DNA of 37,629 bases from Kiritimatiellia bacterium (GCA_017525225.1 JAFXTB010000157.1:1-37629); one strand, 5' to 3'; shown: positions 23,457-31,631, numbered from the stretch's first letter. The notes: generated by a model not told the origin, from the letters alone. Program-made: numbers and translations.

Positions 23457-24299
23457 TCAGACGCCTGAATAGCAGACGAATCCGCCGTCCACCGGAAGCG
23501 TCACGCCCGTGATGAACGAGGCTTCGTCGGACAGGAGGAAGCGTGCCGCGCCGTGCAGGTCGCTCGGCTGGCCGAACTTGCGCATGGGCGTCTTGGCGAT
23601 GACCTTGTTGCCGCGCGCGGTGAGCGTCTTACCGTCCTTCTCCAGCATCAGGAAACGGTTCTGGTTCGTGATGAAGAATCCGGGCGCGAGCGCGTTGACG
23701 CGGATGCCCATCGGCGCAAGGTGCGTGGCGAGGAAGCGCGTAAAGTTCATGATGCCCGCCTTCGCCGCGCCGTACGCCGCCACCTTCGTGAGAGGCTGAT
23801 ACGCCGCCATCGAGCAGAAGTTCAGAACGGCTCCGCCCTTCTTCAGCATCTCCTTGCAGAACACCTGGCAGGGAAGGATCGTGCCCACGAGGTTGAGCTT
23901 GTTCACGAACTCGAAGCCCTCTGGCGTAAGGCCGAAGAACGTGTCCTCGAGCTTCGTGCCCTTCGTCATCTGCTCTGCGGGGGTAGTGCCCTTGGGATGG
24001 TTGCCGCCTGCGCCGTTGATGAGGATGTCAATCTTCTTCCACTTCTTGAGGATTGCCTTGCAGGCCACCTCCAGCGACGCCTTGTCGAGCACGTTCGCCT
24101 CGACCGCCATCGTCTGCGTCAAGCCCTTCTTCGCAAGCTTCTTGCAGAATTCCCTCGCCACGTCGCCGCGGAGGTCCAGCACTGCGACCTTTGCACCGTG
24201 CTTGAGCAGGTCCTCGGTCATGGACGAGCAGAGAACGCCCGCCGCGCCTGTACATACTATGACCTTTCCGGCCACGCTCTTGTCCTGAATCGCCTTCAT
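23457..24299 (-). CDS. SDR oxidoreductase of the fructuronate reductase/mannonate type (UxuB/YjmF-like)
   Basis: 280 aa starting at MKAIQDKSVAGKVIVCTGAA with GAAAGGA upstream; the longer open frame to 25211 is antisense noise in the antiporter. NAD-binding loop CTGAAGVLCSSM, D42 at the end of beta-2, INGAGGN, catalytic S163-Y176-K180, then IRVNALAPGFFITNQNRFLM and the C-terminal FITGVTLPVDGGFVCYSGV. NLVGTILPCQVF, the NQNRFL segment and the SGV tail match the SDR family that interconverts D-fructuronate and D-mannonate. That would place it in uronate catabolism, consistent with the pectin-type GH141-like gene next to it. No mannonate dehydratase (uxuA) is in the window. Confidence 0.82.
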   Translation of the reverse strand: MKAIQDKSVAGKVIVCTGAAGVLCSSMTEDLLKHGAKVAVLDLRGDVAREFCKKLAKKGLTQTMAVEANVLDKASLEVACKAILKKWKKIDILINGAGGNHPKGTTPAEQMTKGTKLEDTFFGLTPEGFEFVNKLNLVGTILPCQVFCKEMLKKGGAVLNFCSMAAYQPLTKVAAYGAAKAGIMNFTRFLATHLAPMGIRVNALAPGFFITNQNRFLMLEKDGKTLTARGNKVIAKTPMRKFGQPSDLHGAARFLLSDEASFITGVTLPVDGGFVCYSGV

Positions 24300-24348
24300 T
24301 GCATTTTTCCTTTCGTTGTTTGGACAGAACCTCGTCTGCCTGGACGCT

Positions 24349-24357
24349 AGTATACCA
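24349..24357 (-). promoter_or_regulatory. Extended -10 promoter of the SDR gene
   Basis: The minus strand reads TGGTATACT inside the AT-rich tract AATTATGGTATACTAG. Predicted transcription start is near 24342, with a conventional leader of about 43 nt and a ribosome site. Confidence 0.65.
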
Positions 24358-24379
24358 TAATTCCGCCGTTTTGGGGAGA

Positions 24380-25390
24380 CTAGCCTGCAGGACGCAGCTC
24401 CTGGAACATCATCACTGCGTAGTATGCCAGGAATGCCAGAAGCCACAGTACGCCCTTTGCGCGCGTGATGCTGCCGCCCTGGCGCGGATGCCGCCAGTTG
24501 AACCCGAACAGCGCGATGCTGGCCGAAAGGGCCACCAGCACCGGCATGTCGCGATAGAGCACGTATGCGCTGGTGTCGCGAAACGGGGAGATCGTGCCGG
24601 CCAGCCCCACAACGGCAAGCGTGTTGAAAAGATTGCTTCCTACGATGTTGCCGAGGACGAATTCGTTCTGACCCTTCCTTGCCGACGCCACAGCAGACGC
24701 GAGCTCCGGCAGCGACGTACCCACCGCCACTACCGTGAGCCCGATGAGCAGCTCCGACACGCCGCACCTGCGCGCGACCACAACGCATCCCCACACAAGC
24801 ACGTGCGACGAACCTACCAGAAGCGCCAGCCCCGCCGCCAGCGTCGCCCATGCGCGCGCCATCCCACCGCGAGGTCGCTCGACCTCCTCCACGCGATCCT
24901 CTCCAGCGGCCACGCCCTTTGAACGCTGGTCGAACCAGCAGTACAGCGGCATCAGGACAAGGAACAGCAGCAGTTCCACCATGCCGTCCAGGCGCGAGAA
25001 ACCTCCGCCCATGCCGACCTGCAGGCAGGAGATAGCGGAGATGGCAACCAGCATCGGGGCGGCCGCATACACGATCGCAGGCTTTACCGCCAGAGGGCGT
25101 ATCACCGCCGCCACGCCAAGTATGCAGGCGATGTTGAATATGCACGACCCGTACGCGTTGCCGAGGGAGAGGTTGCTGTGTCCCGTGATCCCTGAAAGGG
25201 CCGACACGCACAGCTCCGGCGCGGACGTGCCGAACCCTATGATGACCATCCCTATCACAAAGGGCGACACCCCAAGCGCCCGCGCGATCGTCGCGGCGGC
25301 ATCGACAAACAGGTTCGCGCTCCAGGCAAGGACGGCAAGGCCGACGATTGCTAGCAGGATTGCGGGAATCAATGGAATCTCAGGATACAT
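24380..25390 (-). CDS. CaCA family Na+/Ca2+ (K+) antiporter, YrbG-like
   Basis: 336 aa, about ten or eleven membrane spans. The two inverted alpha-repeats are plain: FVIGMVIIGFGTSAPELCVS and GNAYGSCIFNIACILG in the first half, LLIGLTVVAVGTSLPELASA and GNIVGSNLFNTLAVVG in the second. The acidic residues of GFGTSAPEL and AVGTSLPEL coordinate the cation. Between the halves is a charged loop of about 30 residues (FDQRSKGVAAGEDRVEEVER). It exchanges sodium or protons for calcium across the inner membrane. It starts 30 bp after the DUF6930-like gene and has no strong Shine-Dalgarno. Confidence 0.92.
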   Translation of the reverse strand: MYPEIPLIPAILLAIVGLAVLAWSANLFVDAAATIARALGVSPFVIGMVIIGFGTSAPELCVSALSGITGHSNLSLGNAYGSCIFNIACILGVAAVIRPLAVKPAIVYAAAPMLVAISAISCLQVGMGGGFSRLDGMVELLLFLVLMPLYCWFDQRSKGVAAGEDRVEEVERPRGGMARAWATLAAGLALLVGSSHVLVWGCVVVARRCGVSELLIGLTVVAVGTSLPELASAVASARKGQNEFVLGNIVGSNLFNTLAVVGLAGTISPFRDTSAYVLYRDMPVLVALSASIALFGFNWRHPRQGGSITRAKGVLWLLAFLAYYAVMMFQELRPAG

Positions 25391-25420
25391 GGTATATCGC
25401 CGCCGTACTTCTCATACTTC

Positions 25421-26377
25421 CTATACCGTCTTCGTCTCGAGGGCGTGCCTGAGCGCATCGTCCAGCGCCGGCAGCTTGCCGTGCTGTACCAGGCGGAAAG
25501 GTATCTGCAGGCCCAGCGGACGCAGGAAACGCGCCATCCTTCCAGATCTCACGTTTACGGAGCCAGGGATGCGCCCATGCTTCACGATCGCAGCCAGCAG
25601 CCTCTGCGCCAGCCCCTCCCAAAGAGGCTTCAATCCCTGCGGCGCGCCGTGCGCCACGCTCATCCTGTCCCACACGCGCCTTTCGCCGCTCGTTGAATCC
25701 ACGGCCGCGAAAAGGTACATGATGCGCGGATGCGCCTCCTCGGTACGGCAGGCCGCCACGCTGTAGAAGTCGACGTCCCACGACTCCTCGTTCACGAAGG
25801 GCATGGCGGCGGCCGATGCGCACATCTTCAGATCGAGCGAGATGCGCTCGTCGCGTTGCACAGGCGGCTCCTTGGGCGCGGGCTGCGGGCCATCGCGCCA
25901 TTTGCCGTCCAGCCCCTCCTTTCGCGCGAAGAGTGCATTCTCGCCGGCATAGCACATGGGCAGATCGGGTGTCTCCTCGAAGCGGAACATCAACCCGAGA
26001 CACTCGTGCACGAGCGGTGCAAGGAACCTGCGCTCCTCGTCGTCGGCCAGGCGCGGCAGATAGCCCGTCTTGAACGAATGCAGCTCGTAGCCGCCGTCGG
26101 CAAGCCCCACCAGCTCCCAGTGCGTGATGTCGATCGGCGACAGCGCAAGCCCGAGGTCAGGCGCCTGCCTCAGCAGCACGAAGTCGCGATAGGCGGCGAA
26201 TCCCGCGAAGAACATAAGCCGGCCCGAGACCTTTGCGTCGGCATGCTGGTCCACATGCACGACGACAGGCTCGTCGCACGTCTGGGGCACAAGCACCCAG
26301 TTGTAGGCGGCAACCTTCTTCCAGACGTTCAGACCTACGATGGCCTTTGCGTCGCTGTCTAGCGAGATTTCGTCCAT
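25421..26377 (-). CDS. Uncharacterised protein with DUF6930-like C-terminus
   Basis: 318 aa from the ATG at 26377 (MDEISLDSDAKAIVGLNVWK). The upstream frame to 26518 crosses the divergent promoter and is discounted. No signal peptide or membrane span. Features include DEPVVVHVDQHADAKVSGRL, a SISxD-type middle region and a C-terminal part VKHGRIPGSVNVRSGRMARF followed by LPALDDALRHAL, which resembles the DUF6930/DUF7309 pattern (pKeIlVRdeelaalLeplakelgi...LPaLeea). The function of that family is unknown. It is probably cotranscribed with the antiporter. GGAG lies only 2 nt before the ATG, which is unusually close. Confidence 0.6.
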   Translation of the reverse strand: MDEISLDSDAKAIVGLNVWKKVAAYNWVLVPQTCDEPVVVHVDQHADAKVSGRLMFFAGFAAYRDFVLLRQAPDLGLALSPIDITHWELVGLADGGYELHSFKTGYLPRLADDEERRFLAPLVHECLGLMFRFEETPDLPMCYAGENALFARKEGLDGKWRDGPQPAPKEPPVQRDERISLDLKMCASAAAMPFVNEESWDVDFYSVAACRTEEAHPRIMYLFAAVDSTSGERRVWDRMSVAHGAPQGLKPLWEGLAQRLLAAIVKHGRIPGSVNVRSGRMARFLRPLGLQIPFRLVQHGKLPALDDALRHALETKTV

Positions 26378-26410
26378 GGCTCCAAAAACGGAAAACGGAA
26401 AGTTCTGCAT

Positions 26411-26419
26411 ATTGTACCA
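26411..26419 (-). promoter_or_regulatory. Extended -10 promoter of the DUF6930-like gene
   Basis: The minus strand reads TGGTACAAT within GATTATGGTACAAT. Predicted transcription start is near 26404, giving a leader of about 27 nt. It faces away from the element at 26438-26446. Confidence 0.6.
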
Positions 26420-26437
26420 TAATCCGCGCCCGGAATG

Positions 26438-26446
26438 TGGTAAAAT
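26438..26446 (+). promoter_or_regulatory. Extended -10 promoter of the CAAX protease gene (leaderless)
   Basis: TGGTAAAAT, with the GTG start codon beginning 7 nt after the -10, at the expected transcription start. The two divergent -10 elements form a near-inverted repeat (ATTGTACCA / TGGTAAAAT). Confidence 0.65.
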
Positions 26447-26452
26447 ATCGGC

Positions 26453-27130
26453 GTGGACGCAATCAAGAGAAACATCCTCCTGGCGGTGACGCCTTTCGCC
26501 ACATGGATCGCCATGCAATCCCTGTTGCCGGCGACGGCGTGGGCGTATGCCGCCAGGACCGTCGCCACCGCGATCGTGGGGATCATCTGCCTTGCCGCAT
26601 TCAAGGGCTTTAGGAATTCCAAAGCCCTGAAGGACATCGCAGGCATCAAGGGTCTCATGGGCCTTGGATGGGGTCTGGCCGTGGCGGCGCTCTGGATATT
26701 CCCCGACTCCTTCGAATGGTACCGCACCTGGCTCTGCTGGCCGCTGGGCTCGCTCCCCGAGACCGCTGTGGCTTCCCCGTACGATCCTGCCGTCTGCGGC
26801 TGGACGCTCACCATCGTCAAACTCGCCGGAAGCGCATTCGTGATCGCGCCCGTAGAGGAGGTGTTCTTCCGCTCGTTCCTCTACAGGTGGCTGCAGAACG
26901 GGAACTATGCGTCCGTGCCGCTTTCGCGTTTCGACTTATCAGCCTTCCTCTGGACGGTCCTCCTTTTCACGCTCGAGCACGACCGTCCACTTGTCGCCGC
27001 ACTGGCTGGCGCGATCTACGGCATGCTGGCCGTGCGGCACGGCCTTGGATGTGCCATCGTCGCGCATGTGGCAACGAATCTCGCACTCGGTCTCCATGTG
27101 GTGTACCACGGCGTCTGGGGGTTCTGGTGA
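26453..27130 (+). CDS. CPBP/CAAX-type intramembrane protease, exosortase-associated kind
   Basis: 225 aa, polytopic. Conserved protease motifs: EE135-136 and R140 in VEEVFFRSFLYRWL, H176 in FTLEHDR, and H205/N209 in AHVATNLALGLHVV. The order and the closing GVWGFW fit the CAAX prenyl protease-related proteins (TIGR03008) often encoded beside EpsH/exosortase, though no exosortase is in the window. The family's role is probably membrane-protein processing. Residues 49-74 (FKGFRNSKALKDIAGIKGLM) are encoded by a 9-bp tandem repeat and fall in a loop between membrane spans. GTG start, no Shine-Dalgarno, placed at the predicted transcription start. The stop lies 1 nt before the rluD start. Confidence 0.85.
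   Translation: MDAIKRNILLAVTPFATWIAMQSLLPATAWAYAARTVATAIVGIICLAAFKGFRNSKALKDIAGIKGLMGLGWGLAVAALWIFPDSFEWYRTWLCWPLGSLPETAVASPYDPAVCGWTLTIVKLAGSAFVIAPVEEVFFRSFLYRWLQNGNYASVPLSRFDLSAFLWTVLLFTLEHDRPLVAALAGAIYGMLAVRHGLGCAIVAHVATNLALGLHVVYHGVWGFW
26600..26671 (+). repeat. 9-bp degenerate tandem repeat, about eight units, in the CAAX protease gene
   Basis: Units TTCAAGGGC, TTTAGGAAT, TCCAAAGCC, CTGAAGGAC, ATCGCAGGC, ATCAAGGGT, CTCATGGGC, CTTGGATGG, in frame. The ATCAAGGGTCTCATGGGCCT stretch closely resembles units 2-4 of the array at 2881-2925. Confidence 0.7.
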
Positions 27131-27131
27131 A

Positions 27132-28088
27132 ATGGAATTTTCCGACGACACAAGGCGCTTCGAGGTGCCGGCCGAGGGCATCGCAAGGCTGGACACCTGG
27201 CTCGTGCAGATGTGCGAGGGTTTCTCGCGTAACAGGATCCAGGGCCTCATCGACGCCGGATTCGTGAAGATCGATGGTGCCGTAGCAGAGAAGACCAGCG
27301 TCTCGCCGCCGCCCGGCGCGATGGTGGAGGTGTTCGTGCCGCCGCCCGTGCCGGCCGTACCTGAGCCGGAGGACATCCCGCTTTCCATCCTCTTCGAGGA
27401 TGACGACGTCATCGTACTCGACAAGCAGCCCGGGCTGGTGGTGCACCCAGCGCCCGGACACAACGGCGGTACCCTCGTCAACGCCCTTCTCCACCATTGT
27501 CCTACGCTCTCCGGCATAGGCGGCGTCGCCAGGCCGGGCATCGTGCACCGGCTCGACCGCGACACCTCCGGCGTGATGGTCGTGGCCAAGAACGAGACGG
27601 CCATGCGCAATCTCGCCAGGGCGTTCGCCTCGCACGACAGGATCAGGAAGACCTACCTCGCGCTGGCGCATGGCATCCCTTCGCCGCCGGCGGGACGCAT
27701 CGAGAACCTCATGGCCCGCAAGCCCAGCAACCGCAAGAAGATGGCGGTCGTTGAGGAAGGCGGCAAGGTGGCGATAACGGAGTACCGTATCGCCGAGGGG
27801 TGCGTGCGGGACGAATTCGCCGCGCGCCTCTCGCTAGTGGAGTGCAGGATCGAAACAGGCCGTACGCACCAGATACGCGTGCATCTCGCCTCGCTGGGCT
27901 GCCCGGTGGCAGGCGATGCGGCATACGGCAGACCATCCCTCGACAAGACCCTCAACCCTCCGCCAATGCGTCAGCTGCTCCACGCATGGCGGCTCGAGCT
28001 GCCACATCCTGCGACCGGCGAACCGCTCAAGTTCGTCGTTCCGCCACCCACGGACTTCTCGCCCTACCTCTGCAGATTCCCGGATTGA
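27132..28088 (+). CDS. rluD: RluD-type 23S rRNA pseudouridine synthase
   Basis: 318 aa. N-terminal S4 RNA-binding domain (about 1-65: ARLDTWLVQMCEGFSRNRIQ), then the RluA-family catalytic domain with VLDKQPGLVVHPAPGHNGGT and the catalytic motif HRLDRDTSG (D142). RTHQIRVHLASLGCPVAGD and the C-terminal LHAWRLELPHP complete the family pattern. It converts uridines in helix 69 of 23S rRNA if it is RluD proper; RluA/RluC relatives modify other sites, so the exact target is inferred. It starts 1 nt after the CAAX protease stop and has only a weak ribosome site, which implies coupling. It is convergent with plsY, 28 bp away, with no visible terminator. Confidence 0.9.
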   Translation: MEFSDDTRRFEVPAEGIARLDTWLVQMCEGFSRNRIQGLIDAGFVKIDGAVAEKTSVSPPPGAMVEVFVPPPVPAVPEPEDIPLSILFEDDDVIVLDKQPGLVVHPAPGHNGGTLVNALLHHCPTLSGIGGVARPGIVHRLDRDTSGVMVVAKNETAMRNLARAFASHDRIRKTYLALAHGIPSPPAGRIENLMARKPSNRKKMAVVEEGGKVAITEYRIAEGCVRDEFAARLSLVECRIETGRTHQIRVHLASLGCPVAGDAAYGRPSLDKTLNPPPMRQLLHAWRLELPHPATGEPLKFVVPPPTDFSPYLCRFPD

Positions 28089-28116
28089 CCACGCAATCCC
28101 TGTCCACACGGCGCGT

Positions 28117-28761
28117 TCAGGGCTTTGGACGGCTCCAGTAGAACCTGTTCTCGGTTCCGGACATGAGGCGCGAGATGTTGGAACGGTGCTTCCATATCGC
28201 GAAGACCGCCACGAAGGCTATCATGATGCACTGCGGCAGATTGTGGTAACCCTGCGGATTGGAGAGCGCCTCGCAAGGGATCCATACCGTAGCCAGCAGA
28301 AACGCCGCCGCGCAGATCGAGCCAAGCGAGATGTAGTGGAAGACCCGTACCACCACGATGAAGAGGGCGAAGGCCGCCAGCACCAGCAGAGGCACGAGCG
28401 CCACGAGCATGCCGAACCCGGTGGCGATGCCCTTGCCACCCCTGAACCCCATGAAGCACGTGAACATGTGCCCGACGACGCACATAACGCCCACGGCGAG
28501 CGGCAGATGGGCCATGAGCGACGCATCGTCGCATCCGGACACATAGAGCCTGGCGAGAAGCGTGGGCACGAAACCCTTGAGAAAATCGCATGCGAATGCG
28601 AGAAGCCCCCACTTCCTGCCGACGGTGCGGAACACGTTGGTGGCGCCGATGTTCCTGGAACCTACGGTGCGCACGTCCACGCCGCGCATCTTCCCCACAA
28701 GGAAGCCGAACGGAATCGAACCTACAAGGTATGCCGCCACCATCGCTACAGCGTAGACCAT
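28117..28761 (-). CDS. plsY: Acyl-phosphate:glycerol-3-phosphate acyltransferase
   Basis: 214 aa, five or more membrane spans. All three PlsY motifs are present: YLVGSIPFGFLVG with VGSRNIGATNVFRTVGRKWG, GHMFTCFMGFRGGKGIATGFG, and the C-terminal WKHRSNISRLMSGTENRF. PlsY moves the acyl group from acyl-phosphate to glycerol-3-phosphate, the first step of phospholipid synthesis in most bacteria; plsX is not in the window. Strong ribosome site AGGAGGG six bases before the ATG. It begins 23 bp after the parvulin gene and is the last gene of the 34050-28117 run. Confidence 0.96.
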   Translation of the reverse strand: MVYAVAMVAAYLVGSIPFGFLVGKMRGVDVRTVGSRNIGATNVFRTVGRKWGLLAFACDFLKGFVPTLLARLYVSGCDDASLMAHLPLAVGVMCVVGHMFTCFMGFRGGKGIATGFGMLVALVPLLVLAAFALFIVVVRVFHYISLGSICAAAFLLATVWIPCEALSNPQGYHNLPQCIMIAFVAVFAIWKHRSNISRLMSGTENRFYWSRPKP

Positions 28762-28784
28762 GCCAATCCCTCCTGGGTGCGGGT

Positions 28785-29687
28785 TCAACGGTACTCGATC
28801 TTCACCTTCTCGCGGAGCTCCGCCACATAGGCGTCCATCGCGCGGCCGCGCGCCTCGTGGCGCAGGAGGTCGCGGATCTGGTCGGCCACGTCCACAAGCG
28901 TCTGCGGCCCGCCGGCCTTCTCGTCGGTCTTGAGGATTATGTGGTAGCCGAACTGCGTCTCGATGACGTCGGAGACCTCGCCGCACTTCATCCCGAACGC
29001 GGCCTTGTCGAACTCGGGCACCATCATGCCGCGCCCGAACCAGCCGAGCGAACCGCCCTGCGCGCCGGATGGACAATCCGAATGCTCCTGTGCGGCCTTG
29101 GTGAACGCCTGGCCCACCTCGCCAGGTTCGCCTGCCGCCACGATCCTCGCGCGGATTTCCTTGATCTTGTCGAGCGCCTGCGCCTTGTCGGCGGCATCCA
29201 TGCCCTCCGTCTTCACGAGGATGTGCTGCGCGAGGACCTGCGGATCCGAGACGAACTCCGCCGAATGCTCGCGGAAGTACGCCTCCACCTCCTGCTCGGT
29301 AGGTTCGGGCACACCGGAGCAGGCCTTCGCCACGAGCGCGTCCACGCGACACCCCTTGACGAGCTCCTTGCGGAATGCATCCTCGGTCAAGTTCTGCGCC
29401 GCAAGCGCCTTTACGAAGTTGTCGCGTCCGCCGACCTGTTCGACGACCTTCTCCACCTGCGCGTCGATGGCGGACTCCGGCACGGGCATGTCCAGCTGGG
29501 CGGCGCGGTCCAGCAGCAGCTTCGCGCCGATGGCCTGCTCCTGCGCCTTCTCCACGAGCTTGTCGAGATTCTTCTTGATCTCGTCTGGACGCATCCCGTG
29601 GCTGGCGTAGAACTTCACGAGCCTGTCCAGCTCGAACTGCACCGCTTCACGCGATATGGGTTGACCGTTGACGTATGCCTGCTTCAT
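28785..29687 (-). CDS. Parvulin-type peptidyl-prolyl isomerase, no signal peptide
   Basis: 300 aa. Residues 1-130 form a helical SurA/PrsA-like chaperone domain, 150-265 a rotamase (parvulin) domain: VLAQHILVKTEGMD, AQEHSDCPSGAQGGSLGWFG, MMVPEFDKAAFGMKCGEVSD and TQFGYHIILKTDEK. PrsA and SurA relatives are exported, but this one begins MKQAYVNGQPISREAVQFEL with no signal sequence, so it is predicted cytoplasmic, like NifM-type proteins. The start overlaps the folB stop (ATGA) and has AAGGAG upstream; the longer frame to 29882 lies inside folB. Confidence 0.88.
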   Translation of the reverse strand: MKQAYVNGQPISREAVQFELDRLVKFYASHGMRPDEIKKNLDKLVEKAQEQAIGAKLLLDRAAQLDMPVPESAIDAQVEKVVEQVGGRDNFVKALAAQNLTEDAFRKELVKGCRVDALVAKACSGVPEPTEQEVEAYFREHSAEFVSDPQVLAQHILVKTEGMDAADKAQALDKIKEIRARIVAAGEPGEVGQAFTKAAQEHSDCPSGAQGGSLGWFGRGMMVPEFDKAAFGMKCGEVSDVIETQFGYHIILKTDEKAGGPQTLVDVADQIRDLLRHEARGRAMDAYVAELREKVKIEYR

Positions 29688-30085
29688 CTGCACATCTCCT
29701 TGTCCTGACCGTTCACAATTGCCTCTGCCGCCTCGCCGCGCATGCGCGAGACCGCCACCTCTGCCGACGAAAGCCCCGGCACGCTGCCGCATTTCCGCAC
29801 CGACACCGTGGCGCGGACGACCCGGGCATCGGCCAGGCACTCGCCCACCGCCAGCTTCGCCGCGCGCTCCACAAGCCTGCACTTGGCGGAGCGGAGCGTC
29901 TCGCGTATCCTGCGCGACAGTGCCGCGTAGTCCACGGTGTCCGCAAGGGAGTCGCTCGCCGCGGCCGCCGAGAGATCCAGCTCCAGCGTGGCGTCCACGA
30001 GAAGCCTCTGCTCACGCAGGCGCTCTTCTGGCAGATCGCCGATGATGCATAGCACCTCAATGCCGTTGAGCCGCAGGCTATCCAT
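29684..30085 (-). CDS. folB: Dihydroneopterin aldolase
   Basis: 133 aa. Family pattern: LNGIEVLCIIGDLPEERLREQ (catalytic Glu region E21/E22), the LSADTVDYAAL-like segment LADTVDYAALSRRI, LVERAAKLAVGECL and VSVRKCGSVPG with the conserved lysine. It splits dihydroneopterin to 6-hydroxymethyl-dihydropterin in folate synthesis. Other fol genes are not present. GGAGGGAAAG precedes the ATG at 30085. It overlaps the parvulin gene by 4 nt and follows the TPR-like gene by 14 bp, so it sits in the middle of an operon. Confidence 0.88.
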   Translation of the reverse strand: MDSLRLNGIEVLCIIGDLPEERLREQRLLVDATLELDLSAAAASDSLADTVDYAALSRRIRETLRSAKCRLVERAAKLAVGECLADARVVRATVSVRKCGSVPGLSSAEVAVSRMRGEAAEAIVNGQDKEMCR

Positions 30086-30099
30086 CACTTTCCCTCCGA

Positions 30100-30909
30100 C
30101 TAGCGCCACTGCATGCGCTGCCTCGGCTGGCTGTACTTCGGCTCCTCCAGTCTGAGGGCATACCACTGTTCGCCCAGCCCGGCGTTCGAGAAATGCGCGA
30201 GCCGGTTGTTGGCAAGCTGCTCGCGGTTTGCCTTGAGCACCTCGTTGTCGCTCTTGTCGAGAGCGTGCGTAAGCGCCTTGAAGGCGCCGTCCGCATCGCC
30301 GCGCCTGAGCAGTATCCACGAGTACGTCGCCGCCAGCAGAACGTTCTGGTTGTACCGCAGACGCCGCACGGCCTTGTTGTAGACCTTCGATATGGCGTCG
30401 ATCGGCTCGTCCAGCATCTGCATGCGCGCCATCTTCATCGCGCCCATCGTGGGATCGAGGAACATCGCCCTAGGCATGAGGGCGTCCACCGCCTTGAAGT
30501 CGCCGATCATCCAGTGCAGCTGGAGCTGCACCGTGGCTATCTGGCGCTTCATCATCGGCACCCAGAGGTCGAAGCGGTGCAGCGTCTCCGTAGCCGCCAG
30601 GGCCTCCTTCACGAACACCTTCTGATCGCGTGCCATCTCGGCCTGCGCCGCCTGCATGGAGCCCGGCGGACGCATCTGCCAGCGGGCCACCTTCGCCTGC
30701 AGCTGCTTCTGCCCGGCGACCAGGATCGCCTGTATGGACGTCATGGCGGCCTTTACCTTGCGCTGCACCATGTACCCGCCCACGGCCTGCGCCACGCCGA
30801 ACGCGAGGATCCCCCAGAAGAGGCTCCAGCCCCAGCCGCAGACATCGCCGAACCAGAGGCCAAGCCCCGTGGATGCACCTGCGAACAATGCTATCAAAAT
30901 CATGAACAT
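30100..30909 (-). CDS. Membrane-anchored TPR-like protein of unknown function
   Basis: 269 aa. Residues 1-45 make two membrane spans (MILIALFAGASTGLGLWFG and WGWSLFWGILAFGVAQAVGG). The rest is helical and soluble with repeat-like pairs: WMIGDFKAVDALMPRAMFLD, EPIDAISKVYNKAVRRL, LLAATYSWILLRRGDADGAF. This looks like a degenerate tetratricopeptide scaffold. No enzyme motif. I use the ATG at 30909; the TTG further upstream is less likely, and 30903 is an alternative. It lies between the HAD phosphatase and folB genes with gaps of 17 and 14 bp. Confidence 0.7.
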   Translation of the reverse strand: MFMILIALFAGASTGLGLWFGDVCGWGWSLFWGILAFGVAQAVGGYMVQRKVKAAMTSIQAILVAGQKQLQAKVARWQMRPPGSMQAAQAEMARDQKVFVKEALAATETLHRFDLWVPMMKRQIATVQLQLHWMIGDFKAVDALMPRAMFLDPTMGAMKMARMQMLDEPIDAISKVYNKAVRRLRYNQNVLLAATYSWILLRRGDADGAFKALTHALDKSDNEVLKANREQLANNRLAHFSNAGLGEQWYALRLEEPKYSQPRQRMQWR

Positions 30910-30926
30910 CTCTTGTCTTCCACCTT

Positions 30927-31631
30927 TCAACCTTCAACTTCGCCGTCGCCGAAGACGGCATCGACATCCATCTCGGACAGATCGTGCACCAGCCATTCGC
31001 ATCCGGCCATGTTCTGCGGGCAGGCTGCGTTACGGTCCAGCCCAAGCACATGCATGCCGGCGGCACGGCCCGCCGCCACTCCGGCGGAGGAATCCTCCAC
31101 CACCACGCATTCGGAGGCGTCCACATCGAGCATCTCCGCGGCCTTCAGGAACCCGTCCGGCGCAGGCTTGCCGCGGCCGTAGTCCTCGGCGCCCAGCACG
31201 AATTCCACCTGATGCGCGATGCCGCAGGCCTCGGCCGCGGCCTGCACGTCGGCATGCGGCGACCCGCTCACTATCACACAAGGGGCGAGACGCGCCGCCT
31301 TGCGGAAGAAATCCACCGAACTCGGTATGGCAAGCGAAGCAGTGTCCGACACCAGCTTGGCGTAGTATGGACGCAGCGCCGCCGCATCCTCCGCCGGGGC
31401 GGCCGGCGCCAGCTTCGGGAACATGCGGTGCATGTCGGCCTGGATGTCCAGCCAGCTTCGCCCGAACACCATCGCGTTGATCTGCTCGAGCGTGGCGCAG
31501 ATGCCACGGTCGCCCAGGAACGCGACGATCGCCTGAACCCAGACCGTCTTGGTATCGACCAGCGTGCCGTCCAGATCGAACAGGAAGGCCGCCGGCCACC
31601 CCTTCCGCCGCCGCGGGAGGAGGCCCGACAT
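30927..31631 (-). CDS. HAD-superfamily phosphatase, beta-phosphoglucomutase-like
   Basis: 234 aa. Motif I FLFDLDGTLVDT (nucleophile D19, acid/base D21), motif II S122 in VSGSPH, motif III K155 in YGRGKPAPDGF, motif IV VVVEDSSAGVAAGRAAGM (E179, D180). The helical cap at about 25-95 places it in subfamily I with phosphoglycolate phosphatase and beta-phosphoglucomutase; the substrate cannot be told from sequence. It starts 2 nt after the YchJ stop. The ribosome site (CGGTGAAA) is weak, so it probably depends on coupling. Confidence 0.88.
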   Translation of the reverse strand: MSGLLPRRRKGWPAAFLFDLDGTLVDTKTVWVQAIVAFLGDRGICATLEQINAMVFGRSWLDIQADMHRMFPKLAPAAPAEDAAALRPYYAKLVSDTASLAIPSSVDFFRKAARLAPCVIVSGSPHADVQAAAEACGIAHQVEFVLGAEDYGRGKPAPDGFLKAAEMLDVDASECVVVEDSSAGVAAGRAAGMHVLGLDRNAACPQNMAGCEWLVHDLSEMDVDAVFGDGEVEG

